From Theristus sp. LFF4_11 (lineage: Eukaryota > Nematoda > Chromadorea > Monhysterida > Xyalidae), in NCBI GenBank assembly GCA_030248135.1, contig JASANC010005553.1, positions 62,001 to 126,000 on the forward strand: a DNA stretch of 64,000 nt. The letters run 5' to 3'. The translations under genes were made by a program, and so were the position numbers. Shown here piece after piece: positions 62,701 to 64,000 of this stretch. The notes beneath the pieces are model-generated. The model saw nothing but the letters and a program-made list of their open reading frames with translations, did not search any database and was not told where the DNA came from. The first letter of the stretch is position 1. Each line of letters starts with the position of its first letter.

Positions 62701-63537
62701 TTTACCAGTGGGGGATCAGAAAAACCCTTTTATTGGTCAACATGCATGTCTTCCTTTCATTCTGATCCCCGTTCATTTTTCACGCTCAAATTTTTGAGTG
62801 CTACTCTGCGAAAAATGCATGACAATTCTGACTGTATTCCGCACAATAAGGGCAATCATGAAATCATTTATTTGTTCAGAATGACAAGAACCGAGAGTCG
62901 CACAAGATCAGTCACAGGACGGTGTATTCATCAAAACAATGGCGGCGCCTTACCGGTATTCGGTCGAAGCGAACCGTCGAGAAGCCGGTGTCGTAACGAA
63001 AGTCAGCCGAATACACCCCCAAATCAGCAAATGTCAACATCAGCGATGGTCGACGTTGCTCTCCGTTTGCTTTGTTCACGAAATCAAATCGCCATGAGAC
63101 GCCAAGGCACGCTGAAAAAACAAACGAATACGCTCGCTTAATTGCCCTTCCGCATTGGAACTTTCGCGCGAAACGTGTACATCTGTAAACACATCCAACT
63201 TGCTGATTGACTGGTGATCGGGATGCGCGCATCCTGTGCAGGTGTTGCTGTGGAGCGTCGGAGTTTGGTTTGCACAGTATGCATGCATCACGTGATCGCC
63301 AACCAATCAGCTAGTTGCATATGTTATAGAGTTAGACTGTAAATTGCGTCGTAACTCACCCGGCAGTTCGCCCATCAAGCCCGGCACGCGCACCACGATC
63401 GAGCTGTCCACTTCAACGGTGCTGCCTGGTTCGATGGTTGGCGCGGTGGGGACTACTGGCGCGCAGGCAACTTCGATCACGTGCGTAAATGAGGGCGGTG
63501 TCGTGTACACGGTCATTTGCGACAGAACACTGATGCT
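1654..63537 (-). CDS. Giant polycystin-1/REJ-type receptor, 104 internal exons, partial at both ends
   Basis: One minus-strand gene fills the window. I joined 104 exons, all with AG acceptors and all but two with GT donors; entry and exit phases agree at every junction. The chain starts in phase 0 at 63537 and ends in phase 0 at 1654, summing to 16,799 nt (about 5,600 codons, one base short, see exon 8532-8638). Domain order: divergent PKD unit, C-type lectins with EGF and SRCR modules, twelve regular PKD-pair units, divergent PKD repeats, REJ, then the polycystin pre-GAIN segment. Known family members (polycystin-1, sea-urchin REJ proteins) are large membrane receptors with a GPS cleavage site, PLAT domain and many membrane helices; those parts are not here and should lie beyond coordinate 1. 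The start codon and signal peptide should lie beyond 64000. Function (adhesion, fertilisation or sensing) is inference from family. Confidence 0.88.
2005..2430. repeat. G/C-rich dispersed repeat related to the 7.2-kb foldback core
   Basis: The left edge TACCGAAGATGACAGAC and the right edge ending CTTCGGCAC are mirrored inside 38535-41640, where the same 'taccgaagatgac' box, C/G runs and GTACCCACGGGGG blocks recur. It fills the 1987-2655 intron. Confidence 0.45.
2872..3922. mobile_element. Mariner-like non-autonomous element, copy 1
   Basis: Ends TAGGGTGAGCC and CTCACCCTGTA, with long inverted arms containing AAAATGCTCTCACTG and a GTGCTGA box, and the internal block CGCACACTCAGACTCGAAG. No transposase ORF. 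It lies in the 2832-4754 intron with a second copy beside it. Confidence 0.65.
3934..4716. mobile_element. Mariner-like non-autonomous element, copy 2
   Basis: TACAGAGTGAGCCAAAAAAA at the left and GGCTCACCCTGTA at the right, with TA at each edge. The inverted arms are about 200 bp, similar enough that mirror-image 60-codon open frames appear on both strands. Only 11 bp separate it from copy 1. Confidence 0.75.
5776..5808. repeat. (TATG)n microsatellite
   Basis: About eight TATG units immediately 5' (in gene sense) of the exon at 5643-5769, so close to its acceptor. Length variation here could affect splicing. Confidence 0.85.
5918..8081. mobile_element. Inverted pair of Helitron-like elements with nested fragments
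   Basis: At 5918 CTAG is followed (minus orientation) by a GCCCGTGCCTACGGGC hairpin. Its element runs to about 6196, where an ATCTATAATACTAAGATAA 5' end is seen. The mirror copy ends at 8078-8081 (TAGGCACGGGTCAACTGCTAG). Inverted identity covers about 5918-6120 against 7878-8081. A third 3' end in minus orientation (CTAG plus TTGACCCGAGCG) starts at 6217. The rest of the 5770-8531 intron is A+T-rich Helitron filler with GGGTAAA blocks. Confidence 0.6.
8090..8330. repeat. Dispersed repeat fragment, second copy at 60990-61105
   Basis: The run ACACAGTTGGGTTTCTGAAC, TTTCATTCAAAT and TCGGCCATTCTGTATGTTAG recurs near 61010-61105 with modest divergence. A companion fragment (GTATGGCC...AATAAGGCAGTCCTTG) occurs at 5875-5900 and again at 60826-60853. 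No coding sequence. Confidence 0.5.
8532..8638 (-). CDS. Post-REJ exon with an apparent one-base frame break
   Basis: Good acceptor (TTATTTCAG) and donor (GTAAAA) frame a 107-nt stretch. It begins in phase 0 with [19 protein letters not shown] and then meets TAG. In the next frame it continues [13 protein letters not shown] to the donor in phase 0. Both halves look like the helical segment that follows REJ in polycystins, and both neighbours are phase 0, so 108 nt is expected and one base appears to be missing near 8575. It may be a sequencing or assembly slip, a real lesion, or a sign that only part of the stretch is exon; an acceptor at the TAG itself would give a phase that does not match the upstream exon. 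Confidence 0.6.
8690..8762. repeat. Mariner-like terminal remnant
   Basis: Ends TTTTTTGGAACATCCCGTA, resembling the end of a TA-flanked element; no partner end was found. It is the only notable sequence in the 8639-8949 intron. Confidence 0.35.
8950..18694 (-). CDS. REJ module (exons 18452-18694, 17796-17891, 10960-11188, 10649-10841, 10280-10340, 10067-10211, 9782-9918, 9184-9319, 8950-9101)
   Basis: Receptor-for-egg-jelly module, diagnostic of polycystin-1 and REJ proteins. In order: [18 protein letters not shown] with [55 protein letters not shown] with [22 protein letters not shown] with [48 protein letters not shown]; then [16 protein letters not shown] with [19 protein letters not shown]; and [14 protein letters not shown]. 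The repeated Cys, GxC-x-V-x-P and C-x-GW-x-D motifs are typical of the family. Phases agree throughout. The third exon is 6.6 kb from the second because of Helitron-like insertions (11189-17795). Confidence 0.85.
12335..14717. mobile_element. Head-to-head Helitron-like pair forming a large palindrome
   Basis: Arms of about 1.15 kb (12335-13497 and 13595-14717) are inverted copies around a 97-bp spacer. Each inner end has the perfect hairpin CCGTGCCGTAGGCACGG, eight bases, then CTAG. Internal blocks of the form 'aacgggaatggcagttg...ttgctgatcaa' repeat along each arm. No Rep/helicase ORF. The pair lies in the 6.6-kb REJ intron. Confidence 0.75.
14940..16499 (+). mobile_element. Helitron-like element, CTCGGGT subfamily
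   Basis: The left part has the TTTGTCTGTCTGTCCGTCAC box near its 5' end, then many AAAAAGGCTTGGCTTAGGTTA-type tandem blocks. The right end is AAGCTCGGGTCCATTGGCTAG at 16479-16499. A TTTA microsatellite lies at 15320-15341. No ORF of note. The exact 5' end is uncertain. Confidence 0.6.
16500..17762 (+). mobile_element. Helitron-like element, GTGCCGTAGGCAC subfamily
   Basis: Begins TCATAATACTAAGATAATAG directly after the CTAG of the preceding element and ends with hairpin CCGTGCCGTAGGCACGG (17733-17749), GTCAATTGG and CTAG (17759-17762), then T. Start TC and end hairpin plus CTAG are the standard Helitron signature. It lies 33 bp from the REJ exon at 17796, with a GATA microsatellite between. 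Confidence 0.75.
18766..21483 (-). CDS. Divergent PKD-like segment P and start of REJ (exons 21399-21483, 21040-21122, 20797-20950, 20429-20694, 19684-19831, 19326-19546, 19049-19232, 18766-18971)
   Basis: Eight exons joined by phase. Recognisable pieces: [19 protein letters not shown] in 20429-20694 (PKD core Y-x-I-x-A-x-x-x-N-G), [17 protein letters not shown] in 19684-19831, [17 protein letters not shown] in 19326-19546, [17 protein letters not shown] in 19049-19232. Exon 18766-18971 gives [19 protein letters not shown] (PKD end) and then CFSPILNF and FECGNSKLF, which looks like the Cys-x-x-P opening of a REJ module. The 20797 and 20694 boundaries are the least certain; others could be chosen in phase. 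Confidence 0.65.
19935..20271. mobile_element. Mariner-like non-autonomous element, short copy
   Basis: TGCAGGGTAAACCAAAAAAG at the left and TGGTTCACCCTGTG at the right, with the family's TCTCACAGGCTTGTGCTGA box. An internally deleted relative of the 28592-29679 copy. It occupies the 19832-20428 intron. Confidence 0.65.
21934..23003 (-). CDS. Divergent PKD-like segment O (exons 22799-23003, 22511-22710, 22166-22367, 21934-22031)
   Basis: Paralogue of segment N. The 205-nt first exon has the type-4 length ([31 protein letters not shown]). The second has [15 protein letters not shown] and [16 protein letters not shown], matching [12 protein letters not shown] and [16 protein letters not shown] of segment N. 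The third has [18 protein letters not shown], matching [17 protein letters not shown]. The fourth has [15 protein letters not shown]. So a second kind of duplicated unit lies beyond the regular array, with its own Cys and WW signatures. Confidence 0.72.
23144..25388 (-). CDS. Divergent PKD-like segment N (exons 25157-25388, 24937-25118, 24681-24864, 23680-23878, 23444-23574, 23144-23310)
   Basis: Six exons with consistent phases. They include [11 protein letters not shown] and a long type-4-like exon; [12 protein letters not shown] followed by [16 protein letters not shown], a good PKD signature; then [14 protein letters not shown]; then [15 protein letters not shown]; then [13 protein letters not shown] and GFFICERQ; then [14 protein letters not shown]. 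The order echoes the four-exon unit (the 24681 exon is type 2-like, the 23680 exon type 3-like), but sequence and lengths have drifted and one unit uses a phase-2 junction. The 23680-23878 exon pairs with the start of 21934-22031 ([11 protein letters not shown]), so segments N and O are paralogous. Confidence 0.72.
23939..24379. mobile_element. CACAGG-family element, 441 bp
   Basis: Terminal inverted repeat: CACAGGGAAAAGAAC, then ATCCAAATGTAC, mirrored at 24345-24379. TAA flanks both ends (cagTAA and TAAtg), a 3-bp target duplication. The interior has several AATGTACC blocks. No ORF. It sits in the 23879-24680 intron. Confidence 0.75.
25428..25652. mobile_element. Small TA-flanked MITE
   Basis: Ends TACAGTGGCGGCGAAAAG and CTTTCGGCCGCCACTGTA, an inverted repeat of about 30 bp, in 225 bp total with TA at both edges. 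Tc1/mariner-type by its ends. Non-coding. Confidence 0.75.
25695..27380 (-). CDS. PKD-pair unit M, last regular unit (exons 27176-27380, 26931-27097, 25911-26103, 25695-25798)
   Basis: Type 4: [50 protein letters not shown]. Type 1 (167 nt): [27 protein letters not shown]. Type 2 (193 nt, eight codons longer): [31 protein letters not shown], in which the type-2 cysteine is replaced by His. Type 3: [22 protein letters not shown]. It is transitional between the regular array and the divergent repeats that follow. Its first intron carries a C-rich element. Confidence 0.83.
26299..26666. mobile_element. C-rich terminal-inverted-repeat element, copy 2
   Basis: TACCGTATTACCCCC to GGGGGTAATACGGTA with the same conserved middle as copy 1 and two CCCCCATGGGGG palindromes. 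In the gene's sense strand it is G-rich. It lies in the first intron of PKD unit M. Confidence 0.8.
27465..27645. repeat. Short tandem repeats of a CCAACCAATCAGC unit
   Basis: Three to four copies of GACCAACCAATCAGCGCTGA plus GAATTGCTCAT, then two copies of CTAGTTGCATATATTAGCGA plus GATAGACTA. Related CCAACCAATCAGCTAGTTG segments occur near 63300 and 32000. Confidence 0.75.
27676..30639 (-). CDS. PKD-pair unit L (exons 30435-30639, 30181-30341, 29957-30119, 27676-27779)
   Basis: Type 4: [51 protein letters not shown]. Type 1: [27 protein letters not shown]. Type 2 (163 nt): [31 protein letters not shown]. Type 3: [23 protein letters not shown]. The last intron (27780-29956) is expanded by a mariner-like element at 28592-29679. 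Confidence 0.85.
28592..29679. mobile_element. Mariner-like non-autonomous element, longest copy (1,088 bp)
   Basis: TACAGGGTGGGCCAAAAAAA at the left and GGCCCACCCTGTA at the right, with long inverted arms (AATTGGAACACTATTA, TTTTCTGACCAAATTT). The interior shares CACTTCGAGTCTGAGCGTG with copies 1 and 2. A separate element start with a similar end (ACAGGGCGAGCCAAAAAAAT) is at 27882 without a visible partner. No transposase. Confidence 0.8.
31492..32529 (-). CDS. PKD-pair unit K (exons 32325-32529, 32080-32240, 31675-31840, 31492-31595)
   Basis: Type 4: [50 protein letters not shown]. Type 1: [27 protein letters not shown]. Type 2 (166 nt): [31 protein letters not shown]. Type 3: [23 protein letters not shown]. 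The type-1/type-2 intron holds a short element with AGTCTAACT ends (31888-32043). Confidence 0.85.
31888..32043. mobile_element. MITE with AGTCTAACT ends
   Basis: ACAGTCTAACTGTAAGC with CATTGGTTCGTGATCACGTG at the left; the right end, read in reverse, gives CGTCTAACTCCATAAC and the CCAATAAGC box. Total about 156 bp. Related sequence lies at 63194-63342. Confidence 0.6.
32620..33472 (-). CDS. PKD-pair unit J (exons 33268-33472, 33036-33196, 32791-32959, 32620-32723), weak GC donor
   Basis: Exactly 639 nt. Type 4: [40 protein letters not shown]. Type 1: [29 protein letters not shown]. Type 2: [16 protein letters not shown] start, [14 protein letters not shown]. Type 3: [22 protein letters not shown]. 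The type-2 exon must end at 32791 to keep the family length and phase, leaving GCTAGC as the donor. Running on would hit an in-frame TAG at once, so either a weak GC donor is used or this unit truncates or skips. Confidence 0.8.
33661..33895. mobile_element. MITE with ATGACGTCAT subterminal palindrome, copy 1
   Basis: AAACGTGTCTTACTGAAATG followed by ACGTCATGTGCC at one end; reversed at the other end AAACGTGTCCAGACTAAAAT. About 210 bp between the CGTGTC termini. Other copies at 60280-60515 and, truncated, 63633-63840. Confidence 0.7.
33942..34782 (-). CDS. PKD-pair unit I (exons 34578-34782, 34352-34512, 34111-34279, 33942-34045), GC donor
   Basis: Exactly 639 nt. Type 4: [48 protein letters not shown]. 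Type 1: [29 protein letters not shown]. Type 2: [31 protein letters not shown]. Type 3: [22 protein letters not shown]. The 169-nt length of type 2 puts its donor at GCAAGC after an AAAG exon end, a GC-AG intron with otherwise good consensus. Confidence 0.85.
35344..36206 (-). CDS. PKD-pair unit H (exons 36002-36206, 35744-35904, 35513-35675, 35344-35447)
   Basis: Type 4: [18 protein letters not shown] start in frame after a TCCGATC junction, [26 protein letters not shown]. Type 1: [15 protein letters not shown] start, [17 protein letters not shown]. Type 2 (163 nt, two codons shorter): [30 protein letters not shown]. Type 3: [21 protein letters not shown] with donor GTAAGT. All phases fit. 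Confidence 0.85.
36311..44397 (-). CDS. PKD-pair unit G, split by a 7.2-kb foldback (exons 44193-44397, 43935-44095, 36482-36650, 36311-36414)
   Basis: The four exons (205, 161, 169, 104 nt) keep the standard phases and sequence: FTFDR end of type 4, [11 protein letters not shown] and [16 protein letters not shown] in type 1, [17 protein letters not shown] and [14 protein letters not shown] in type 2, [14 protein letters not shown] and NLPPHTV in type 3. The type-1 donor (GTAACCATAT) is intact, but the intron after it is 7,284 bp because the foldback at 36706-43925 begins about 10 bp downstream. In units E and F the same intron is under 80 bp. Whether splicing still works across the palindrome is unknown. 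Confidence 0.85.
37110..37356. repeat. 74-bp tandem repeat array, left
   Basis: About three copies of a unit with GGGAGACGTCGGTGTGCTGA, TCACCGACATTTTTACTGGT and a (CA)n run. Unlike the surrounding arms, this array is in the same orientation as the right-hand array at 43422-43646. Confidence 0.85.
38635..39077. mobile_element. C-rich terminal-inverted-repeat element, copy 3, nested in the foldback
   Basis: TACCGTATTACCTCTA to GAGGTAATACGGTA with the family's conserved middle (CCAGCGAATTCAGTGGC). It has no counterpart in the right arm of the foldback, so it was inserted after the arms formed. Confidence 0.8.
43422..43646. repeat. 74-bp tandem repeat array, right
   Basis: Three almost identical copies of the same unit as at 37110-37356, direct orientation, placed between two CACAGG-type inner ends. 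Confidence 0.85.
43935..46016. repeat. Recent tandem duplication of about 960-bp PKD genomic units
   Basis: Segments starting at 43935, 44893 and 45856 are near copies through exons and introns; the intron tract TTTAAACAGCATTA and the exon flank TTCTCGTCAAAATGCATTAA are shared. The third copy continues at 36482-36650 and 36311-36414 beyond the foldback. Intron identity points to recent duplication or gene conversion. Confidence 0.85.
44487..45356 (-). CDS. PKD-pair unit F (exons 45152-45356, 44893-45053, 44653-44821, 44487-44590)
   Basis: Exactly 639 nt, offset from unit E by about 960 bp and nearly identical to it in exons and introns. Type 4 reads [17 protein letters not shown] and [18 protein letters not shown], where unit E has IIWPV and TANVT, so type 4 of F pairs with type 4 of G (VANETGSI) rather than with E. 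The donor after type 1 is GTAACC followed by TTAAGGCGC, which gives the empty-site sequence for the insertion in unit G. Confidence 0.9.
45445..46313 (-). CDS. PKD-pair unit E (exons 46109-46313, 45856-46016, 45611-45779, 45445-45548)
   Basis: Exons of 205, 161, 169 and 104 nt, exactly 639 nt (213 codons). Type 4: [49 protein letters not shown]. Type 1: [27 protein letters not shown]. Type 2: [33 protein letters not shown]. Type 3: [23 protein letters not shown]. Nearly identical to units F and G, introns included. Confidence 0.9.
46522..48979 (-). CDS. PKD-pair unit D (exons 48766-48979, 48224-48384, 47989-48157, 46522-46625)
   Basis: Type 4 (214 nt): [48 protein letters not shown]. Type 1: [25 protein letters not shown]. 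Type 2: [32 protein letters not shown]. Type 3: [24 protein letters not shown]. The type-2/type-3 intron is 1.36 kb because it carries the CACAGG element at 46716-47694. Confidence 0.87.
46716..47694. mobile_element. CACAGG-family element, 979 bp
   Basis: Terminal inverted repeat of about 55 bp: CACAGGAAACTCAAAATGAA with TGATGAGGAAGATGAAAAG at the left; the right end reversed reads CACGGGAAACTCAAAATGAA. ATT flanks both sides, a 3-bp target duplication. A 76-codon plus-strand frame (47288-47518) inside shows no family resemblance. The interior is rich in ATTAACAGT/GTTAATG motifs. Confidence 0.78.
49129..50296 (-). CDS. PKD-pair unit C (exons 50086-50296, 49804-49967, 49555-49711, 49129-49232)
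   Basis: Type 4: [45 protein letters not shown]. Type 1: [25 protein letters not shown]. Type 2: [28 protein letters not shown]. Type 3: [23 protein letters not shown]. All phases fit. Upstream (50297-51076) is a 780-bp intron with a hexamer array. Confidence 0.85.
49263..49488. repeat. Dispersed repeat, paired with 61238-61442
   Basis: TTATTTTGGTCCCGAGACTC, GACGCGGGAATTCAAAATTG and AGATTGAAACTGGTTT recur in the same order and orientation at 61238-61442. The two copies lie in introns of a PKD unit and of lectin domain a. No terminal inverted repeat or ORF recognised. Confidence 0.7.
50434..50580. repeat. Hexamer array: TTAGGC grading into TTGGGC
   Basis: Starts with several TTAGGC units and continues with more than a dozen TTGGGC units, then degenerates. 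It is in the intron between PKD units B and C. Open frames across it (Lys-Pro or Gly-Leu repeats) are artefacts of the repeat. Confidence 0.9.
51077..52290 (-). CDS. PKD-pair unit B (exons 52083-52290, 51501-51670, 51245-51404, 51077-51180)
   Basis: First complete four-exon unit. Type 4 (phase 0 to 1): [27 protein letters not shown]. Type 1 (1 to 0): [30 protein letters not shown]. Type 2 (0 to 1): [29 protein letters not shown]. Type 3 (1 to 0): [16 protein letters not shown] and LPPHTV. Types 4+1 make one PKD-like domain and 2+3 plus the start of the next type 4 make another. It is among the most diverged of the regular units: its type-1 exon has GAEYSPI where others have HGVYPLS. Confidence 0.8.
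52549..53373. mobile_element. Mariner-like non-autonomous element, second family
   Basis: TACAGGGTGTTGCATAAAAA at the left, and reversed at the right TACAGGGTGATCAAAAAACT. Both ends also carry an inner GGAATCGGCTCCAGCTC box in inverted orientation. The 111- and 142-codon frames inside show no transposase motif. It fills most of the 52291-53419 intron. Confidence 0.7.
53420..53505 (-). CDS. Short type-3-like exon joining the lectin/EGF head to the PKD array
   Basis: An 86-nt exon, phase 1 in and phase 0 out, encoding [15 protein letters not shown] and ending LLPAYS. Position, phases and the closing LP-A/H motif match exon type 3 of the PKD units (YNNET...LPPHTV), but it is 18 nt shorter and lacks the LLSHW start. 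It probably completes the PKD unit begun at 63537, with the head domains placed in between. Confidence 0.65.
53576..54861 (-). CDS. C-type lectin-like domain d plus EGF domain 4 (exons 54673-54861, 54367-54501, 53576-53818)
   Basis: Exon 1: [30 protein letters not shown]. Exon 2: [16 protein letters not shown], then VAWEIG with a phase-1 donor. Exon 3: [11 protein letters not shown] (EPS, a variant of EPN), IKWDDVPC (WDD in place of WND), RTRFCYRS, then the [32 protein letters not shown]. Here only the last lectin exon and the EGF are fused. It exits in phase 1 to the short exon at 53420-53505. Confidence 0.87.
53985..54240. repeat. Two direct copies of a CCTGGCGAAACCGCAA repeat
   Basis: GCCAGGG, then GCGGTAT, then ACCTGGCGAAACCGCAA and GAACTT occurs at about 53980-54045 and 54175-54230. 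A third partial copy (ACCAGGCGAAACCGCAAG) is at 60771. In the 53819-54366 intron. Confidence 0.6.
55164..55199. repeat. (TGTAAT)n microsatellite
   Basis: Five to six hexamer units in the 54862-55312 intron, which otherwise is plain A+T-rich sequence. Confidence 0.85.
55313..56012 (-). CDS. C-type lectin-like domain c plus EGF domain 3 (exons 55821-56012, 55313-55669)
   Basis: Exon 1: [33 protein letters not shown]. Exon 2 (357 nt) fuses what are three separate exons in domain b: [36 protein letters not shown] (EPN present), [16 protein letters not shown], then the [29 protein letters not shown]. So two introns have been lost here (or never gained), which dates this copy differently from its neighbours. 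EPN together with a following LND makes it the best candidate with domain a for calcium-dependent ligand binding. Confidence 0.87.
56510..58056 (-). CDS. C-type lectin-like domain b plus EGF domain 2 (exons 57874-58056, 57340-57480, 56979-57100, 56510-56669)
   Basis: Lectin exon 1 has [19 protein letters not shown] and [10 protein letters not shown]; exon 2 has [23 protein letters not shown]; exon 3 has YPNECVYI and AAAVCYRAE. The phase rule puts the third exon's acceptor at 57100, giving the normal WxxG-x-P spacing. The EPN position reads YPL, so calcium-dependent sugar binding is doubtful. The EGF exon follows in phase 0: [31 protein letters not shown], again with the extra cysteine, then a 16-residue linker to a phase-1 GTCAGT donor. 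A small inverted-repeat element sits in the first intron. Confidence 0.85.
57595..57845. mobile_element. Inverted-repeat (foldback/MITE-like) element in a lectin intron
   Basis: GCAGAAGCATTTTTTGCATC with ACTGCACTGCAAACTGCC on the left and, inverted, GGATGCAAAAAAAACATTCT with GTGCAGTTTGCAGTGCAGTG on the right, around an 80-bp centre. It lies between exons 1 and 2 of lectin domain b. Confidence 0.6.
58266..58477. mobile_element. MITE with AGGGCCCGTTCATACTGACG ends
   Basis: Perfect or near-perfect inverted repeat of about 24 bp at both ends (AGGGCCCGTTCATACTGACG against CGTCAGTATGAACGGGCCCT), 210 bp total. The interior has GTGCCGTGCCGT repeats and a second copy of the CGTATGC box. In the intron between EGF1 and lectin domain b. 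Confidence 0.8.
58560..58704 (-). CDS. EGF domain 1
   Basis: Single exon beginning in phase 0 with the last lectin-a cysteine (RIAACRV), then [26 protein letters not shown] and FTGRHC. The core EGF cysteine pattern is present, with one additional cysteine (the C of RDC) between the third and fourth canonical positions. All four EGF domains of this protein share that extra cysteine. It exits in phase 1 to lectin domain b. Confidence 0.85.
58769..62135 (-). CDS. C-type lectin-like domain a (exons 61887-62135, 61466-61588, 58769-58851)
   Basis: The first exon has the lectin start (DTCFVVD, then SARSAASFC and GGTMAHFDS). The second has [17 protein letters not shown] and LPWGK. The third begins, across a phase-1 junction, DEPNGG then ENCAELF and YNDVRC. 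EPN is the classical mannose-type calcium/sugar motif, and YND stands where WND is usual. Exon 2 ends in phase 1 and exon 3 starts in phase 1, so they join directly. However, four SRCR exons, also phase 1 in and out, lie between them at 59188-60649. Either the SRCRs are spliced into the loop just before EPN, or they are alternative cassettes. The acceptor chosen for exon 1 (62135) is the one that satisfies phase and is the least certain boundary. Confidence 0.75.
59188..59711 (-). CDS. SRCR domain 2 (exons 59579-59711 and 59188-59369)
   Basis: Second SRCR with the same exon split and phases as SRCR1: first exon [37 protein letters not shown]; second exon [41 protein letters not shown]. It is clearly a duplicate of SRCR1. 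Its last exon leaves in phase 1 (donor GTGAGT) and can join either the lectin-a third exon at 58851 or nothing else in frame nearby. The pair adds 612 nt (204 codons) to the transcript if both are included. Confidence 0.9.
59949..60649 (-). CDS. SRCR domain 1 (exons 60520-60649 and 59949-60115)
   Basis: Scavenger-receptor cysteine-rich domain split over two exons, as in group A SRCRs. The first exon gives [26 protein letters not shown] and [10 protein letters not shown]. The second gives [15 protein letters not shown], then [17 protein letters not shown]. It enters in phase 1, has an internal phase-2 junction, and leaves in phase 1 through donor GTTAGT, so it can be skipped without changing frame. 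An SHCC pair stands where a non-cysteine is usual before FGxG, giving one extra cysteine that SRCR2 shares. SRCR domains bind protein or polyanionic ligands outside the cell. Confidence 0.9.
60280..60515. mobile_element. MITE with ATGACGTCAT subterminal palindrome, copy 2
   Basis: AAACGTGTCCGGACTAAAAT then GACGTCATTTGC at the left; reversed at the right AAACCTGTCCCACTGAAATG then ACGTCATGTGCC. In the SRCR1 intron. The internal GAAACCGGCTAAACGGAAAG is shared with 33661-33895 and 63633-63840. Confidence 0.75.
61238..61442. repeat. Dispersed repeat, paired with 49263-49488
   Basis: Second copy of the repeat described at 49263. Together with the fragments at 60758-61105 it accounts for most of the 60650-61465 intron. 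Confidence 0.7.
62195..63537 (-). CDS. N-terminal divergent PKD-like unit (exons 63360-63537, 62954-63111, 62195-62363)
   Basis: These three exons are the most N-terminal seen. Their phases (0 to 1, 1 to 0, 0 to 1) and lengths (178, 158, 169 nt) match exon types 4, 1 and 2 of the downstream PKD array. The first carries [19 protein letters not shown], the counterpart of the VPGxxxxVNE stretch. The second carries a Cys then SWRFDF and [11 protein letters not shown], matching NGSWSVW and [11 protein letters not shown]. The third carries [12 protein letters not shown], matching [10 protein letters not shown]. The type-3 partner is not here: the lectin/SRCR/EGF head follows directly, and a short type-3-like exon appears only at 53420-53505. 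So the head looks inserted into a PKD unit. The acceptor before 63537 shows that at least one further exon lies upstream, outside the window. Confidence 0.75.
63194..63342. repeat. Repeat related to the AGTCTAACT MITE
   Basis: CATCACGTGATCGCCAACCA then ATCAGCTAGTTGCATATG and GAGTTAGACTGT matches one end of the element at 31888-32043 and the tandem repeat at 27465-27645. Confidence 0.5.
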
Positions 63538-63632
63538 CTGCGACGTGCAAAAAACGTGTATGGCCGTTTTCAAAGACCTTGTAATTAAGTCAGAAGAAAA
63601 ATCTATCATGGGTATTGGTGAATGGTGATAAT

Positions 63633-63840
63633 ATGGTATGACCTATTTTTTTAAACCTGTCCCACTGAAATGGCGTCATGTGCCGTCAAACATGCGCTTG
63701 CCGTTCACAGCAAACCAGACTTTCCGTTTAACCGGTTTCTTCCCGCAAAAAAATGGTGAACGTCGAATCAGTCACACCAAACTGACATTTTAGTGCTTGT
63801 ATACTTTGACAAACGGGCGTTTTTAAAGCTAATGACGCTT
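63633..63840. mobile_element. MITE with ATGACGTCAT subterminal palindrome, truncated copy 3
   Basis: CCTATTTTTTTAAACCTGTC then CCACTGAAATGGCGTCATG, the same interior as copies 1 and 2, but the far end breaks off at TAATGACGC. Beyond it 63838-63930 has imperfect GCGCGCTTCAG repeats, and nothing gene-like is seen up to 64000. Confidence 0.7.
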
Positions 63841-64000
63841 CAGCGCGCTTCAGTTTCAGAACATACGCACATTCATACGCACGTTCATGTAAGCGCGCGG
63901 CAACGCGCTTCAGCGCGCGCATGCATGAATGTGCCATAGGTGTTCTAAATATCCGTTCAAAATCTTGTACTGGTGAAAAGAACGAGCACTTTTTACAAAA

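Larger units (their letters stand above)
9320..62953. other. Introns over 300 bp in which I recognise nothing
   Basis: Checked and found without exon, repeat or RNA gene that I can name: 9320-9781, 10341-10648, 11189-12334 (left part of the REJ intron), 17892-18451, 21484-21933, 30640-31491, 34783-35343, 48385-48765, 51671-52082, 56013-56509, 56670-56978, 58852-59187 (only a TACAGGGTGGTC half-end at 59093) and 62364-62953. The last has a 219-codon plus-strand frame without family resemblance. All are A+T-rich. Confidence 0.6.

Noticed and set aside
62482..63141. 219-codon plus-strand open frame, the longest in the window apart from gene exons
   Set aside because: It overlaps the minus-strand exon 62954-63111, has no recognisable domain and mixes intron and antisense-exon sequence. 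Chance opening is more likely.

Overview
This is eukaryotic DNA. It is A+T-rich, intron-rich and loaded with small DNA transposons, and I see no bacterial operons, rRNA or tRNA. Almost everything that is not repeat belongs to one very large gene on the minus strand. I could chain 104 internal exons (63537 down to 1654) with matching splice phases at every junction. They total 16,799 nt, about 5,600 codons, and the gene is open at both ends of the window. Domain content (C-type lectin, SRCR, EGF, PKD and REJ modules, then a polycystin-like pre-GAIN region) marks it as a polycystin-1/REJ-family receptor of an animal. A marine invertebrate such as a tunicate or another invertebrate deuterostome would fit, but the sequence does not settle the species.

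Layout in gene order (high to low coordinates). At 63.5-62.2 kb is a divergent PKD unit. At 62.1-53.6 kb is an adhesive head of four C-type lectin domains, four EGF domains and two SRCR domains, with the SRCR exons lying between exons 2 and 3 of the first lectin domain. From 53.5 to 25.7 kb is a tandem array of twelve four-exon units (called B to M here). Each unit encodes about 213 residues, which I read as two PKD-like beta-sandwich domains. At 25.4-18.8 kb are divergent PKD-like exons. At 18.7-8.9 kb is the REJ module. From 8.6 to 1.65 kb is the segment that in polycystins links REJ to the GAIN/GPS region. The GPS, PLAT and membrane segments, and the start codon and promoter, must lie outside the window.

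The introns hold the mobile DNA. There are Helitron-like elements (hairpin plus CTAG ends) at 0-0.8, 5.9-8.1 and 12.3-17.8 kb; mariner-like elements with TACAGGGTG ends; a C-rich family with TACCGTATTACC ends in three copies; and a family beginning CACAGG/CACGGG with 3-bp target duplications. One member of the last family is a 7.2-kb nested foldback that sits about 10 bp downstream of a splice donor in only one of three nearly identical PKD units.

Best leads: the SRCR-in-lectin exon nesting, the regular 213-residue PKD array with recent triplication, two GC splice donors at the same place in adjacent units, a one-base frame break in the exon at 8.5-8.6 kb, and the CACRGG element family. Exon boundaries were read by eye from splice signals and phase, so allow a base or two of error.
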